The position numbers and the translations under genes were made by a program. Below are positions 11,483 through 23,495 of a stretch of 64,000 bases of DNA, in pieces (within the stretch, counting starts at the first letter, position 1; each line of letters starts with the position of its first letter). The stretch is from Isoetes taiwanensis (taxonomy: Eukaryota; Streptophyta; Lycopodiopsida; Isoetales; Isoetaceae). The DNA lies in assembly GCA_021234155.1 (NCBI GenBank), contig JAJEKV010000004.1, positions 23,409,122-23,473,121 on the forward strand. Reading direction: 5' to 3'. A model generated the notes under the pieces. It had not been told where the DNA came from. It made no database searches and saw nothing but the letters and a program-made list of their open reading frames with translations.

Positions 11483-12189
11483 TAAACATACCATGCTTAG
11501 TTCACTTTTCATATGTCAAGAACTAAAACAAAACCTCCTTTACAGTGAGTTGGACAATTCTCCAAGCACACTTTTTGCATGTCAAGATCTAAGAGATTCT
11601 TTTGACTTAATACCTCCTTTACCACAAGTTGGACAAAAGAAATGTTCGTGGTGGCCTTTGGCACCACAATAAATTTCTTGTAAAGCTAACCTAATTGCAT
11701 CATAATACTATCTACAAAGGTTTATACTGCAAAGGTTTTTCCCTTGAAAACCTTTCGAGGCAGGGGTTTTTTAATCCTAGTAGTAATGATTGTACTAGCC
11801 CATTATATGGGTCCCATGACCTATTAGTCTCCGTGGACGTTAAAAAAACTATTCTATTCTATTCTATTCTATTCTATTCTATTCATAGAGGCGCATTTGA
11901 ATAGTCACTATTGCATTAAGTGATGAAAATCATATAAAAGAAAAATGTATATTGTATTTTATTATTTTATGAAAGAAAATTGAATTTTATTATTTTAAGA
12001 TATAATTCAAAATAAAATAGAGAAATTGTAATAAATAAATATATGTTATATTAAAAAAATGAATATTATCATATGAAGAATGACGTTATAACATGCTAAT
12101 GGTGACTACCCAGCGTTGCTGGGTATAAAACCTGTAAATGTTACATTATGGTAATGAGAGAAGAGAGCATGAATAACCTAAAAGTACTC
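11483..12189. repeat. AT-rich dispersed repeat, copy B
   Basis: This is the counterpart of 1986-2700. It is continuous on its left with the third array unit. It ends CTCCATTGTTAAAGTATTCG, the uninterrupted version of the site where the GC-rich element sits in copy A. Confidence 0.8.
11716..11884 (+). mobile_element. Short LINE 3' tail insertion (TTCTA-tailed), copy B
   Basis: The position within the host repeat and the sequence are the same as at 2234-2389. It has the GGTTTTTCCCTTGAAAACC hairpin-like block, GGGTCCCATGACC, GGACG and then about seven TATTC units. It is interpreted as the 3' end of a LINE-D-family element. Confidence 0.75.
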
Positions 12190-13325
12190 CATTGTTAAAG
12201 TATTCGACATTGTTTCTCTTACCCTTTATCATTTGTTCTACTCTGCTTTTTTTCTCGTTTTCTCTACACACATTTTTTTCTCGTTTTCCTTATACGTCTC
12301 CTTTACTTCTTCCCCTATTTTTTCTTTCTTTACATAATTTTCTCACTTTTCTTTTTCTTAATGGACCTTTCCCTTTCCCCTCCTTTTCTCACCCTCCCTT
12401 TTTTCATTTTCAGTGTGCTCTTTTCCCTTTCTCCCTTCATTGCCTTTTGACTTTCCATTTTTCCATGCCCTGCAACATATTTTTCCTCCTCCATTTTTTC
12501 CTATACCCCCCTTTTTTCCATTTCCCTTTCTCCATTCTTTTTCTTTATTCCATTTTCCCTTTATTTACCCTTCCCTTTTCCCGTGCCCTTTCCCCCTTCC
12601 CTTTTGCCGTTTCCCTCTTCCCCTTCTCCTCGTGCCTTTTTCCCAGGTTCCCTTTCACCCTTTCCTCCTTTTCTTTTCTTTTTTCTTTCCATTTCCCTTT
12701 TCCCATGCCCTTTTTCCCTTTCCCTTCTCCTCATGCTTTTCCTGTTTCCCTTTTTCCCTTCCCTTTTTCTCCCCTCTTCACCTTTTCCATTTTTCCCTCC
12801 CCCGGTGCCTTTTTTCCTTTCCTTTTCCACTTTCCTTTTTCCCTTTTCCTTTTCTTTTTTCTTTTCCCATGTCTTTTTTCCTTCCCTTCTCTCCTTTCCT
12901 CCCCCTTTCCCTCTTCCCTTTTTTCCTTCCCTTTTCTATGCTTTTTTTTTCTGCTTCCTTTTTCCCTTTCTTCACTCTTTCCCTCTTTCCCTTTTTCTCG
13001 TGCACTTTTCCCCTTCCTTTTGCCCCTTTAATCTCTCTTCCCCTTTTTATCGTACCCTTTTTTTCAAGTTCTCTTTCCCTGTCCCTTTTTTTTTCTTTCT
13101 TTCTTTTCATTCTCCATACCCTTTTTGCTTCTCTTCTCCCCACTTTGTTTTTTCCTCCTTTTCCCCTTCCCTTTTCCTCCTTTTCCTACATTTTCCCTCT
13201 TACCGTTTTCCACGGACCCCCCCCTCCCGCCCCAACCTTTTCCCCTCCCCTCCCCTTTTTGATTTCTCTTTTCTATTTCTTTTTCTTTTCTCATGCTATT
13301 TTTTCCTACCCTTTTCCCTTCCAAT
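12190..13325 (+). repeat. Polypyrimidine tract, copy B
   Basis: About 1.1 kb is almost pure C and T on the plus strand, matching 3882-4765 but with an extra right-hand part (about 13085-13325). It runs directly into a CTTACTGCCATGTTCAAATG flank that also follows the extensin gene (60385). The open frames (up to 304 codons) are compositional artefacts. Confidence 0.9.
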
Positions 13326-15056
13326 GACCTCTTATGCTACACCTTACTGCCATGTTCAAATGCGTATGCCACCTCATCACCATCAACATATCTAACATTA
13401 TAACAGGGTTTTTTTTTGTGATTTTGTATGCTTTTTGGCATGGTTTTCATATGATTTCATAGGCGTATTGCGCGAGGCATACTAATCAGTATATCTAGAT
13501 GCACTCCGCATTTTTATTGTCTAAATTCCATATCCCCAATGGTTTACCCCCTTTTATTTTTATTCCTATATTTCTTTTTAATAAGGCATACATGCAAGCA
13601 AGCATCGAGATGTTTCACTTTGCCTTCTTCTTCATTCTTGTTTTCCTTCCTCAAAACTGGAGCGCCGCTTCTTTGGAGCCGACTGGCAGCGCCTTTTCTC
13701 GTTCTGGATCTTGCTTGCCCTTTTCGACGAATAATTTTTCGGCCCTTTTCGGGTTTTTCCGTGGAAATGGTGGTCAGTTTTTCCTGATAAATCGTCTTCG
13801 TGCTTCCGGTTGTTGAGAAAATATGAAGCGATGCATAATTCTTGTCTTTTTAAACGGTTTGCCATTTTTCTTGGATAATATGGCAGTGGTCTCTAGATAA
13901 TTACGGCATAGCATGTGGTTGCCTTTTTGTCTTGTCCAGGCTTTTTAATCAAAGAACTGCAGTGGCACCATCCATGGGAAATCAGGTCTGTAGAACAGAA
14001 ACAAACTAGGGCAGTGTTTCGGAACACGGTTTTTGAAGGTCCTTATTGTTTACTTCTACCTAATTTCTTATGGGCAAAGACTTGCTATTAAGAAACTGAT
14101 CTGGTATTTTTGTTAGCAGTTGTTAAGCCTGTTGGGTCGACCTTTTTATCATGCTGTGAGTTTGTTGTATTTTACATATAGCCATGCCCATAAGATATTG
14201 TCCTGGAGTATTTTCTGTTTCCAATATGGCATGCCATTCTGGATTAGGGTATGAAAGCCAAAACTGCTGAATTAGTAGTTTGATTATGACGAGGCATACA
14301 CTGCTATTTAGACTTGGAGGCATGGCTTGAGTTCTCTCATCTTAGGAAGTTTTTGGTGATTGCCATCCAGCTTTTCTGCTGGCTCATGGGTTTTGGGCTT
14401 GGAAGACTGCAACATCTTTGGGTTTCCCCTTCTGTTTCAAGCTTCTCTAACTGTAACATGGGCAATGGCTTGCATGCCAAATAATGGGATGAACAGGAAG
14501 GGGGTGAAGATGCCTTAGGATTTCCAATTCTTATAGTTAATTGACAACCGTTTTTTTCATCTTCTAAGTTATCTTGCAAGAGAAGGCAGCGCTAAGTGGG
14601 TCCCTTGTACACATGTCATGGTCTGTTGTGGAAATGGGAAGAACTGAACCATGCTTGGTTCCAGAGTGGCTCAAAGGAGGCACTGGGACTGGTGCAGGGT
14701 CAACACATTTTCCCCATCAAGGTACTTCCAATTTGGCAGATTATGATTCTCAGAGAAATTCAGCACCATATAGACTTTAGAGTTAACTTAGGGTTAGCTA
14801 AAGCATTCTCTGTCTCAGGTGTGCTGTGGGTTCGAGGTTCCGTGTGTTCTAGCTTGTGCCTTTTCTACCATTATAAATGGTTGCCTAACCCAAAGTTATA
14901 TGGATGTATGGATGTATGCAACTTGGAGAAAAAACAACGAGGATTTAACTGTAATAAATTCTATTATTACATGCTTCTTCGTGTATTAAAATCCGGTTCT
15001 TAAGTTCGTATCATTGGCGCTAGTTGTTGGCGCTAGTTGTTGGTGCTCGTTTCCTC
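13326..15056. other. Duplicated leader region before LINE-B ORF1, copy B
   Basis: This is the counterpart of 4766-6427. It starts with the extensin-associated 3' flank and ends with the same TTGGCGCTAG tandem before ORF1. The two copies differ around 13895-14010 and by small indels. No gene was recognised. Confidence 0.5.
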
Positions 15057-15729
15057 ATGACCAGGTCAGGCAAGAAGTCGTCTCCAGAGAAGGCCGAATA
15101 TGAAGGGGATTCGGCATCGATGCTTGCCATGCTAACAGAAATGAAATCAGCAATAAATCGGAGAAGTAGTTAATCAAAACAAATTATTGACACAACAGAA
15201 TTTGGAATTGAAGGAGGCATTATCCATGAAATCCGAAACTAGGGTTCCTGATATGGCTGAGATCACAAATGTAGTTGCAGTACAGCTAGTGAAACATGAC
15301 GAAATGGTGTCACAAGAATCCAGGGAGCAAGAAATAAGAGCACAAAATCTCAAAATCTCAGGATTGGCAGAGAAGGAGAATGAAGATATAAACCTAACAG
15401 TAGACCACTTCTTCAAGGAAACTATGAGGCTTCATGAGCCTCAAGTAATTCACTGCAGAAGACTCGGTAAACCAGGTAATTTTACTCGGCCAATTTTGAT
15501 CAAATTCAAGAGTGTTGATGCACGCAACAGGGTACTTATGAATAAGCCAGTTCTTAAAGGGCAGAAGATTTGGCTGAATGTTGATCTCACTCCAGCCCAA
15601 TTAGAAGCCCGTAAAAAAGAATGGGCAAAAGTGAAAGTAGGAAGAGAGGAAAGTTTCATAGCATTGGACAGAACTGGCAAAGCTGTGGTCACCTCTCGAA
15701 AGAGAAATGACCAGAAATCCGGACTCTAA
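15057..15729 (+). pseudogene. LINE-B ORF1, copy B, frameshifted
   Basis: The protein is the same as at 6428-7108. Relative to copy A it has lost 17 bp near 15158 (removing the codons for ELHEML and shifting the frame), plus two in-frame 3-bp losses (one residue each, near 15384 and 15664). After the shift the frame is open from about 15187 to 15729. The downstream RNA-binding-like part (CRRLGKPGN, ARKKEW) is preserved. Confidence 0.75.
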
Positions 15730-15731
15730 GG

Positions 15732-18700
15732 GTATTGGCATGGAATATACATGGTTTGTCCTAGGCCAAGGTGCATGCGTGTGAGCATATTTGGAAGACG
15801 GCAGATGTTTTATTGCTCTCAGAAACATGGGAACATCAAATGCGGGGCTTACCACAAATTGAGAAGTTCACTGTATTAGGATCAGTCTGGAATACCAAGG
15901 AATTTGGTGTGGGGCGTGGACATGGCGGACTGGCAGTCTATATCCGAAGTGACCTGGTATGCATTGCCAAGATCACTAAAACGCATATGCATAATCAATA
16001 TATATGGATCGAGCTGATTCTTGGTAGAAAAAAAATCTATTTAGCTAGTAGTTACTTTGCTCCATTGAATATGATGTTGTATCAGAGCAGGGACATGGAT
16101 AAGGATAATCCTTTTCATAGTTTGATCATGGATGCCATGGAATTCAACAGATTAGGAGAAGTCTTGTTGGTTGGAGACTTCAATGCCAGAACAAACGGCC
16201 TCCAGGCAATTTCGTATGAGAATCCAGGAGATAGCTTATTGAAGGAATGCACTGAGCATGATTACCTTAGATCCTCCCTTGATAAGGTGAAGAACAGCAT
16301 GGGAGACTACTTGGTGGAGTCTATTACAGTGAGCGGTTTAAGAATTTTGAATGGAATCCTTCAATTTGCAAAGACAGACGGATTTACTTGTTTTACTCCC
16401 ACAGGTACCAGCACCGTAGATTACTTATTGGCTAGTAAGCAAAACTCTGTGAAAGAATTTATGATCTTAGAGAAGGAGGTGGAATCGGACCATGCAGGTT
16501 TATGGTTTGAGCTGAGTGGACAAGTGCACAGGCAGCCCATTGTGGGAGCTTTTAAACCTAGAATCAAGCTTGATTTTAGACATAAAGATCAATATCAGAA
16601 GCATTTGAATAGCATGCTGGAGCGCTTGCAATGGGTGGGTGATGTTGATACAGATTCTCAGAACTTAACCAACATAATGTTGGAAGCAGCTAAATTGGGA
16701 TTTGGCGTCACTAGAAAAAGATCAGGCGGACGCATGCACAATAGTTGGTGGGATGATGATTGCAAGAAGGCAAAGGCAGAGCTGCCAAAAAAATGCAGGT
16801 TAAAGCCAAAATGGTACAAGAAAGTTATCAAGGAGAAGAAAAGCCGCTTCCATGCAAAAAGACAGTCTGATCTTAGCAACATGCTCTACGCAAATCCCAA
16901 AATGTTCTGAAGAACCTGCAAGGCAAATCGGCTGCACCAGATTTAGGGGTAGAGGATCTTCTCTCTTTGGTAAAGGAGATATATTTCAATGCAGATGCTG
17001 GTGAGATGCCCATTCTAAACATTACTGAAGATATTTTTAATGTAGATGAAGTGGAGTCCCAACTACAACGCATGAAAAAAATGGGAAAGCATCTGACTTA
17101 ACGGGTCTATCGACTGAACTAATGAAATGGGCGGATGGAAAACTAACCCACAAGTTAACAGAGCTTATAAACATGGCTGTCCGGAATGGATTACCAAAAT
17201 CCTGGAGAGAATGCAGGATTGTCCCCATATATAAATCAGGTTGTAGAAAAGATGTGCGAAATTATCGCACCATAATGATAGGCAGCATGTATTCTAAGCT
17301 CCTGGGAGGTTTGCTGGAGCAGAAAATTAGTGATTGGGCAGAACATCATGATAAGAGGGCTTATTGCCAGGCAGGCTTTAGAAAACAACATAACACCCTA
17401 GACCATCTCCTTACTCTGAGAGTCCTATTTGAGCAAGCCAAGAAGCCAAGACAAGCACTTTATCTGGCTTACATTGACTTCTCCAAAGCATTTGACACCG
17501 TGCCTAGAGAGAAACTATGGATACGAATGGAACAGCTTGATGTCCCACAGGCCTGGAGGGGTGCAGTAGCACGCTTATATGAAGAGGTACTAGCCAAGTT
17601 GTCTTCTGATATACCACATGAGATTCGGAGCACGATGGGTGGCAAGGATGCCCACTGTCGCCGACTCTGTTCGAACTTTATATAGATGAGTTGGAGGAGT
17701 GGCTACTGAACAGGGGACAAGCTGGAACCAAATTAGGAAGTTTTATGGTGCAATTGTTATTGTATGCTGACGACGTAGTGCTGATGGCAGATTCCCAAGA
17801 AGGTCTACAAGAACATTTGAACAATCTAAGCTCCTTTTGCAATTCTCACAGAATGAAAGTAAATCTTTCAAAGACAAAAATTATGGTGATTGGCACTGTA
17901 AAGCAACCAATTTTCACATATCAAGGCGAGAGACTAGAAGAAGTGGACTGTTACAAATACCTGGGTTTGGAGATTTGCTCAAACTATAAATGGAAGGAGT
18001 GTGTGCGAAAACGTATTATAGGAGGTAAGGCAGCTTTATATTCTATGTTGTCAAAATGTCACAGTGCATCTTTGTCCAGTTGGGGGCTCAAAAAGATGTT
18101 GTTTAAAACCTTAGTTCAGACAGTCGTGTTGTATGGTGCTCCCATTTGGGGGCCCTCTATACACGCTAAAACATGGAATCAGGTGGAACAAGTATTGAAG
18201 ATATTTATTCAAGAGGTATTGGGTGTGCGCAAGCAGATTCCATATGCGATTATTTTGGCAGAAACGAGTCTTCTTCCTTTAGAAGCTGAGGCTTCATGCT
18301 TGACTATGAATTTTGTAAACAGATTAAGGTTGATGGATGTAAGCAGATTACCAAAAATGGCAATGGATCTGCCATCAGGATGGCTCAAAGAAGTACACGA
18401 TTGGGCTGCCCGGTGGGGGATAATGGCAGAACACTGGCCGGATTCAGAGATCAGTATTAGAGAAATGGTTCAGGAAAACTTTGTCAGAAAACTATGGGAA
18501 AAACGTGGTTCGAAGATGGTCTTCTATCACGAAGAGGTAAATCCGTTACTCATTTATGCAAGCCCAGATTACTTAGATGCTCCTATCTCTAAACAGATGA
18601 GAAGAAAAATTGCAAGATATAGGTCCGGATCTCACTCTTTGAAAATAGATACAGGACGTTGGGATAAGTTGATCCGAGAGGAAAGGACATGTAACGTCTG

Positions 18701-18896
18701 CAGAACTGGCGAAGTGGAAGATGAGCATCATGTTTTCTTACAATGTTCGGCATATCAGCACATACGAGACAAATATGGTATAGGTCAGCCAAATTTTCAC
18801 TCTTTGCTATCATTAAATCCTAAACTACTAGGTTGTTATATGAAATCAGTGGAAACTCATAGAGATTTTCTGCTTAAAACACAACAACAGCGCTAA
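15732..18896 (+). pseudogene. LINE-B ORF2 (APE endonuclease + reverse transcriptase), decayed
   Basis: Domains in order: an APE-type endonuclease at about 15732-16510 (WNIHG, LLLSETW, LLVGDFNAR, TVDYLLAS, ESDHAGL); a reverse transcriptase at about 17020-18000 (YLAYIDFSKAFDTVPREKLW, QGCPLSPTLFELYIDE, LLYADDVVLMA); and a C-terminal CxxC..HxxxxC knuckle near 18690-18750 (CNVC..HHVFLQC). It would nick target DNA and reverse-transcribe the LINE RNA. It is broken by a TAG at 15762-15764 and by frameshifts near 16895, 17085 and 17640, while the catalytic YADD is intact. The FSKAFDTVPR style differs from the plant L1 LINE-E. Clade assignment is uncertain; RTE-, CR1- and L2-like groups are all possible. 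Confidence 0.85.
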
Positions 18897-18995
18897 TCAT
18901 TGTATCATTGTATTTTGCTGCTTCATGACCCTTAGGGTCCCACGGAGCATGATAATAATATTATTATTATTATTATATTTAATATTGGTATTGGT
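18897..18995 (+). other. LINE-B 3' end with TTA-type simple tail
   Basis: After the ORF2 stop comes a short 3' region containing GACCCTTAGGGTCCCACGGAGCATG and then a (ATT)n tail at about 18950-18980. A simple repeat tail rather than poly(A) fits a non-L1 LINE. Confidence 0.6.
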
Positions 18996-19172
18996 ATAAT
19001 ATTATATGTCTAATTATATGCAATGTTTTTTCGTTTCCATAATTTGAGCACCTCTAGTTTGTTAGATTTGTGAGGCTATGATATACCATCCATCATTAGA
19101 GTATTAGATAATGTCTATATCTACACCCCTATACCATCCTGAAGGCCCCCAAGGGACCAAAAAATTTTTTAG

Positions 19173-19617
19173 TTAACACAAACCATTAACACACAACTAA
19201 CATTATTAGCATTTGACATATTTAAATTAAAATCCCCCTTAAACCCCCTTTGGTTTGGGTGCATATTCACACGGGGGGTTACGTAGGGCAGCGAGAGCCT
19301 TAAAAAATTTACAATACATGTACAAAATTAACACCATTAAGTACATTCTCTCAAACCTTATAGTATTTTACAAACCTTAATATACAGTATACAAAAACTT
19401 GTACATGCATACCCCACAAACGAGGATCGCTATGTATGGTCCAGATCTTGGAATAAAGGGCAAATATGCCCATCCGACAGCTCTCGTTGCCCGAAGTAAC
19501 CCCCCGTGTGAATATGCACCCAAACCAAAGGGGGTTTAAGGGGGATTTTAATTTAAATGTGTCAAATGCAATGGTTTGTGTTAATAATGTTAGTTGTGTG
19601 TTAATGGTTTGTGTTAT
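19173..19617. mobile_element. Foldback (MITE-like) element, copy 2
   Basis: The arms, about 110-130 bp at 19173-19300 and 19479-19617, are near-perfect inverted repeats containing CAAACCATTAACACACAAC, a TTTGGTTTGGG block and CACACGGGGGGTTAC. The centre shares GCATACCCCACAAAC with the element at 1560-1985. The arms also carry their own GGTTTGTGTTA tandem. No open frame spans the element. Confidence 0.8.
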
Positions 19618-19740
19618 CTTATACTATAATGTTTTAGCATATTGTATCAAGCCCTAATTTGAATGGTTGAGATCATCTAATTACATCTGAAGGCCGAGAT
19701 TTATCAAAGGACTTCCCACCACCGCCATTGGTCATGCTTC

Positions 19741-19862
19741 AATCTCTTAAGGGGAAAGGGAAAAAGAAAAGGGGGAGAAGGGCAAAAAGGCAAGAGAAAA
19801 GGGAAAAAAGAGAAGGAGGAAAAGGGAAAAGAAAAAGAGCATGGGAAAGGGGAATAAGAGAA
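19741..19862 (+). repeat. Homopurine tract
   Basis: About 120 bp is almost pure A and G on the plus strand (GGGAAAGGGAAAAAG-type words). It is the complement in style of the polypyrimidine tracts at 3.9 and 12.2 kb. It ends where reverse-transcriptase homology starts. Confidence 0.8.
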
Positions 19863-19865
19863 ATG

Positions 19866-21722
19866 AGGATGGCAGATGGGTCGCAATAAATTGGAAGTGA
19901 GTACGCCGATGATTCCTTCCTTTTTTTAACAAGCCGATGAGGTGAATTTATTGAACACGAAAGAGCTTTTAGACACATTCTCTAGTACGTCAGGCTATCT
20001 AATGAACTGGACAAAGTGTTATGCGTTGTGGCCGTCAGCCGAGCCCATGCCCACCATGTTGTCTAACTTCCCTTGGCAAATGCAGCCACAGGGCAGATTA
20101 CTCTAGGCTTTTGTGGCATTGATATTTCTGCTACAGGTATTTAGGAAGATATTTTGGTGGGCTTGCACCGTCATCTCAATTGGTGGAAAAGCGATAAACT
20201 TTCAATGGCCGGCAGAATTATAGTAGCGAAGCCTGTATTATGCTCCATGCATATGTATATGGCATCTATCATCCTAGCTCCAGAGAGCAGGATGCAGGAA
20301 ATCTCCTCCATTGTCTGTAACTTCGTATGGGGAGGTAATGAGGAGGGGGCAGTGGTTAAGGTTGCATGGTGAAACTGTGTGCGTCCCAAAGCTGCGGGAG
20401 GACTAGGGATTTAGATCTTTCTCTCCATGGCAAGGTCTTGATCTCAAGGTTTCTTTTTGCAATCCTCGGGAATGAGCTTGGCTCGCCTGGCATGGTCTTG
20501 CTTTATCAGTCTCTATCTCATTTGATTATTTTTATAAGCTTATTGTTTCTGTGTGGCTTCCTTGAGCGCTATTCGCAGATATTAAGCTATATGTCAAACG
20601 CCTCTCCCTTTTTGAAGAGCCTTCTACGAGCCTGGGAGCAGGTTCGCCCATTGTTTGAGATTGACGCCTCAAGTTGTATCCAGTTGACATCATCACCATG
20701 GTGGATCCCTCTCACCCAAAGTACATTACCCTTGGTATTGGCATCATATGTTGATCCTCGGGCTTAGCGCAGATGGTCATAACACGGGGTTTCTTTGGTG
20801 GAGGATTGGTATTTTGATGGACAATTGGCGCCCTGGCAATTATTCTGTGATATGGTCTGACTTAAGGAATGAGATAGCATGATCTGGGCCCGAGTGGCAA
20901 ATAATCTACTGCTAGACCCCCTACAAAAGACATGACGAGTGTGGCTGTATCCAAATATCGACCCCTCAAACTTTGTTAAGTCCTGTTACAAGCTTCTGGC
21001 AATTCGGGATAAGTTGCCCCCCTCAGATGTATAGGCTCTGCAGGTATCAAGAGACGATTGGGACAAGATTTGGGGATGGATGTGGAATCCAATTTCGCCT
21101 CCTAAGACTCGCACGTTATTGTGGCAAATAGTGCACCAATCTTTGAGGGTGAACCCGTGGGTTCACAGGATAAGACCTTTTATCAGTGAATTATGTCCAA
21201 TGTGTGGTAGCCATGCTGAGACCTTGGAACATTACATGTTCTTGTGCACAGAGATTCAACCTACATAGCATTGGGTTCAATGCCTATTTCACACCTCTCT
21301 CCACAGTCAAGAGGTTCTTCTAGGGATATATCCTAGCAGGTGGCCCCAGGTTAAGAAACTAGCCTTCCATCTGTGTAAAGCATGGCTACTTTGGCTCATA
21401 TGGAAGAGACGGCACATGAAGATTTTCAGGAATGAAGAGTTGCAACCTGGTGCATTGATCTCGCAATTGAGGTACAAGCTATACCTTTTCTACTTGGCGT
21501 CCCCTCGAAAAGAACAGTTTAAGGCGGCTATTTGGAAAAGGACCCTCCTCATTGTAGACAGTCACGGTGTGTTCATTCCGTGAGAATGGATGTAGGTCAT
21601 GTTTATGCGATATGCGGGCCGTCGTCCGAGCATGGTTGCTTGGGCAAGTGTACTCCTATATCGCTCCTTGTACTTTGATTCTTATTAATTAATTAATTTT
21701 ATCCTTCAAAAAAAAAAAAAAA
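19866..21722 (+). pseudogene. L1-type LINE fragment (RT end to zf-RVT), LINE-F
   Basis: Homology begins at the reverse-transcriptase catalytic core (EYADDSFLFL near 19895). It continues with SGYLMNWTKC (about 20000), LNWWKSDKLSMAGRIIVAKP (about 20180), a WGGNEEG..GGLGI..DLSLHGK stretch (about 20325-20430) and a zf-RVT-like part (PPKTRTLLWQIVHQ, CPMCGSHAETLEHYMF) at about 21095-21250. Stops and frameshifts are frequent. It ends AATTAATTAATTTTATCC followed by poly(A) at about 21708-21722, the usual L1 tail. It is a dead, 5'-truncated copy. Confidence 0.8.
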
Positions 21723-23495
21723 CATTTTGTAAGGTTATTCCCATTGACAAGAAATAATCTCAAGCTTTATACTTTTTTTACTGTAAATCTAAGAAGAAAA
21801 ACAACTTTGCAATTATGAACTGCATTTAGAGACATCCCATGCTATAGAATTTATCGTTATTGACTCCATACCAGCAGCAATTTCTACTGTCAAGGACAAC
21901 TACCTCAAAGTGAGTTTTGGACAAACATAAAGTCTGAAACACATTTCATATACAAAAAAACACCAAATGGTATATTTCATAGTTGAAGCATGTAGATCAT
22001 GTTCGCATGCTCAACAAAGAAGTTGTCTCATGTGACATCAACAATAACTTGAAGGCTAAAGAAACATTCCTTAATCCCCGTATGAACTAGTGAAGCTTTT
22101 GTGAAAAAAATACTGAATGCAAACTGAGAATAACCGATGCATTTCACAAAAAAGATACCTCATGTGAATACCAAATAACCAAAAGATGCTCAAATTGGAA
22201 ATGCTTTCTTTATCGTTGTACGCCTTTATCATTGTATGTCAGCCATTAGATCTTAACATATTCCAACCTTATAATGCAACCTGGAATTCCAACAGAGTGC
22301 TGCCATTCTACATTCACTTCCCATGTGAACTAGGAACTAACATATTATGATTTATATTTCAGATTCCTCCTCATTTTGTAGTCCAATGAGATGGCCAAGC
22401 AGTACTCCCAATATCAACTAGGCAGACGGATTGTGCGAATTAAATCACCTGAAAAAACAATCCAGGTAACAAAAAACATGCGAATCTATTCTAGCATATC
22501 TACGGAATATTCCAACCCACAGGGCTTGGCCCTTGGGCAACCCAAAAATCCAAAAATCGACCTAAACCTTTCTTCTGCGTCGATTCCTCTGCCGAATCAT
22601 CTCAGGAGTAGCCTAACCTACTGAGCAGCAGTCGATATATCGTAGCAGTGGCCGAATTTACCTTTGCAGCAGTCGAAATGGATCGAGGAGAAAATGGGTT
22701 GTTGAGGTATTTTCCAGGCATAATGGGTTAAGGTATTTTTCTGTTTCTTTTTTAGCAGAAAAGTAGACAGAATTTCATGATGATGATGATATGAATGAGG
22801 AAACTTTGCTCCTGTTAAGTGAAATCAAACTGTTAAATCAAGATGAATGCGATCAGATGATGTCTGTTGAGTTTTATTGAATGAAATCATAGAACAAATA
22901 AGACGCCTAAAAAGCCAGACCCATTGTGGGAACTTGCCTGCAACATGATTGAAAACGCTGGAGGAAAGGATAATAGTAGTGGCAGCAGAAGATTCTCCTA
23001 GCAAGTTCGTAGATTCTGCAGACTTTAAGTTGTAGACTTTAATTCGTTTCAAATTCTTACTGCTATATGTTGTTTCTGTTTTGCACCGTTATATGGTACA
23101 TATTCAGCTCCTCTGTAATCACATTTCTCATCTATTTAATATATTGAAGTTTTATGGCTTTAGATATGTTTATAGCTGCTGATTTTCATTTGAAAAATTC
23201 AAAGTGACACATCTTACACATCTTCAAAATCGATAGTTTCTTTAGACGCTTAGATGCTTAAAATGTTCGCATCTCTCGCATCTATCTTCAGATGATTTTG
23301 AACTATGGGCCTAGGAATGCACTACTCCCAATAAAGCAAGCCTGGTAAAGACGATTTCTAATAGTTTAAGATAAATTTTATTCTTTTATTCACTAGAACT
23401 AGAAATATAGAGGACTAGGATTTTAACCAATTCTCTCAATCAATCCAGCTGTGGCAGACGGGTTGTTTCTCACCACTTTATAACCTTTAGGGAAG
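21723..23495. other. Upstream region of TIM21, no gene recognised
   Basis: This is about 1.8 kb without recognisable coding sequence. A 77-codon frame at 22391-22624 (MAKQYSQYQ..) matches nothing I recognise, and no consistent splice into the downstream gene was found. The region presumably includes the TIM21 promoter and 5' untranslated region, but no confident TATA box could be picked out. Confidence 0.4.

Noticed and set aside
22391-22624. 77-codon frame upstream of TIM21, possible extra 5' exon
   Set aside because: No consistent splice into exon 1 was found and there is no recognised motif.
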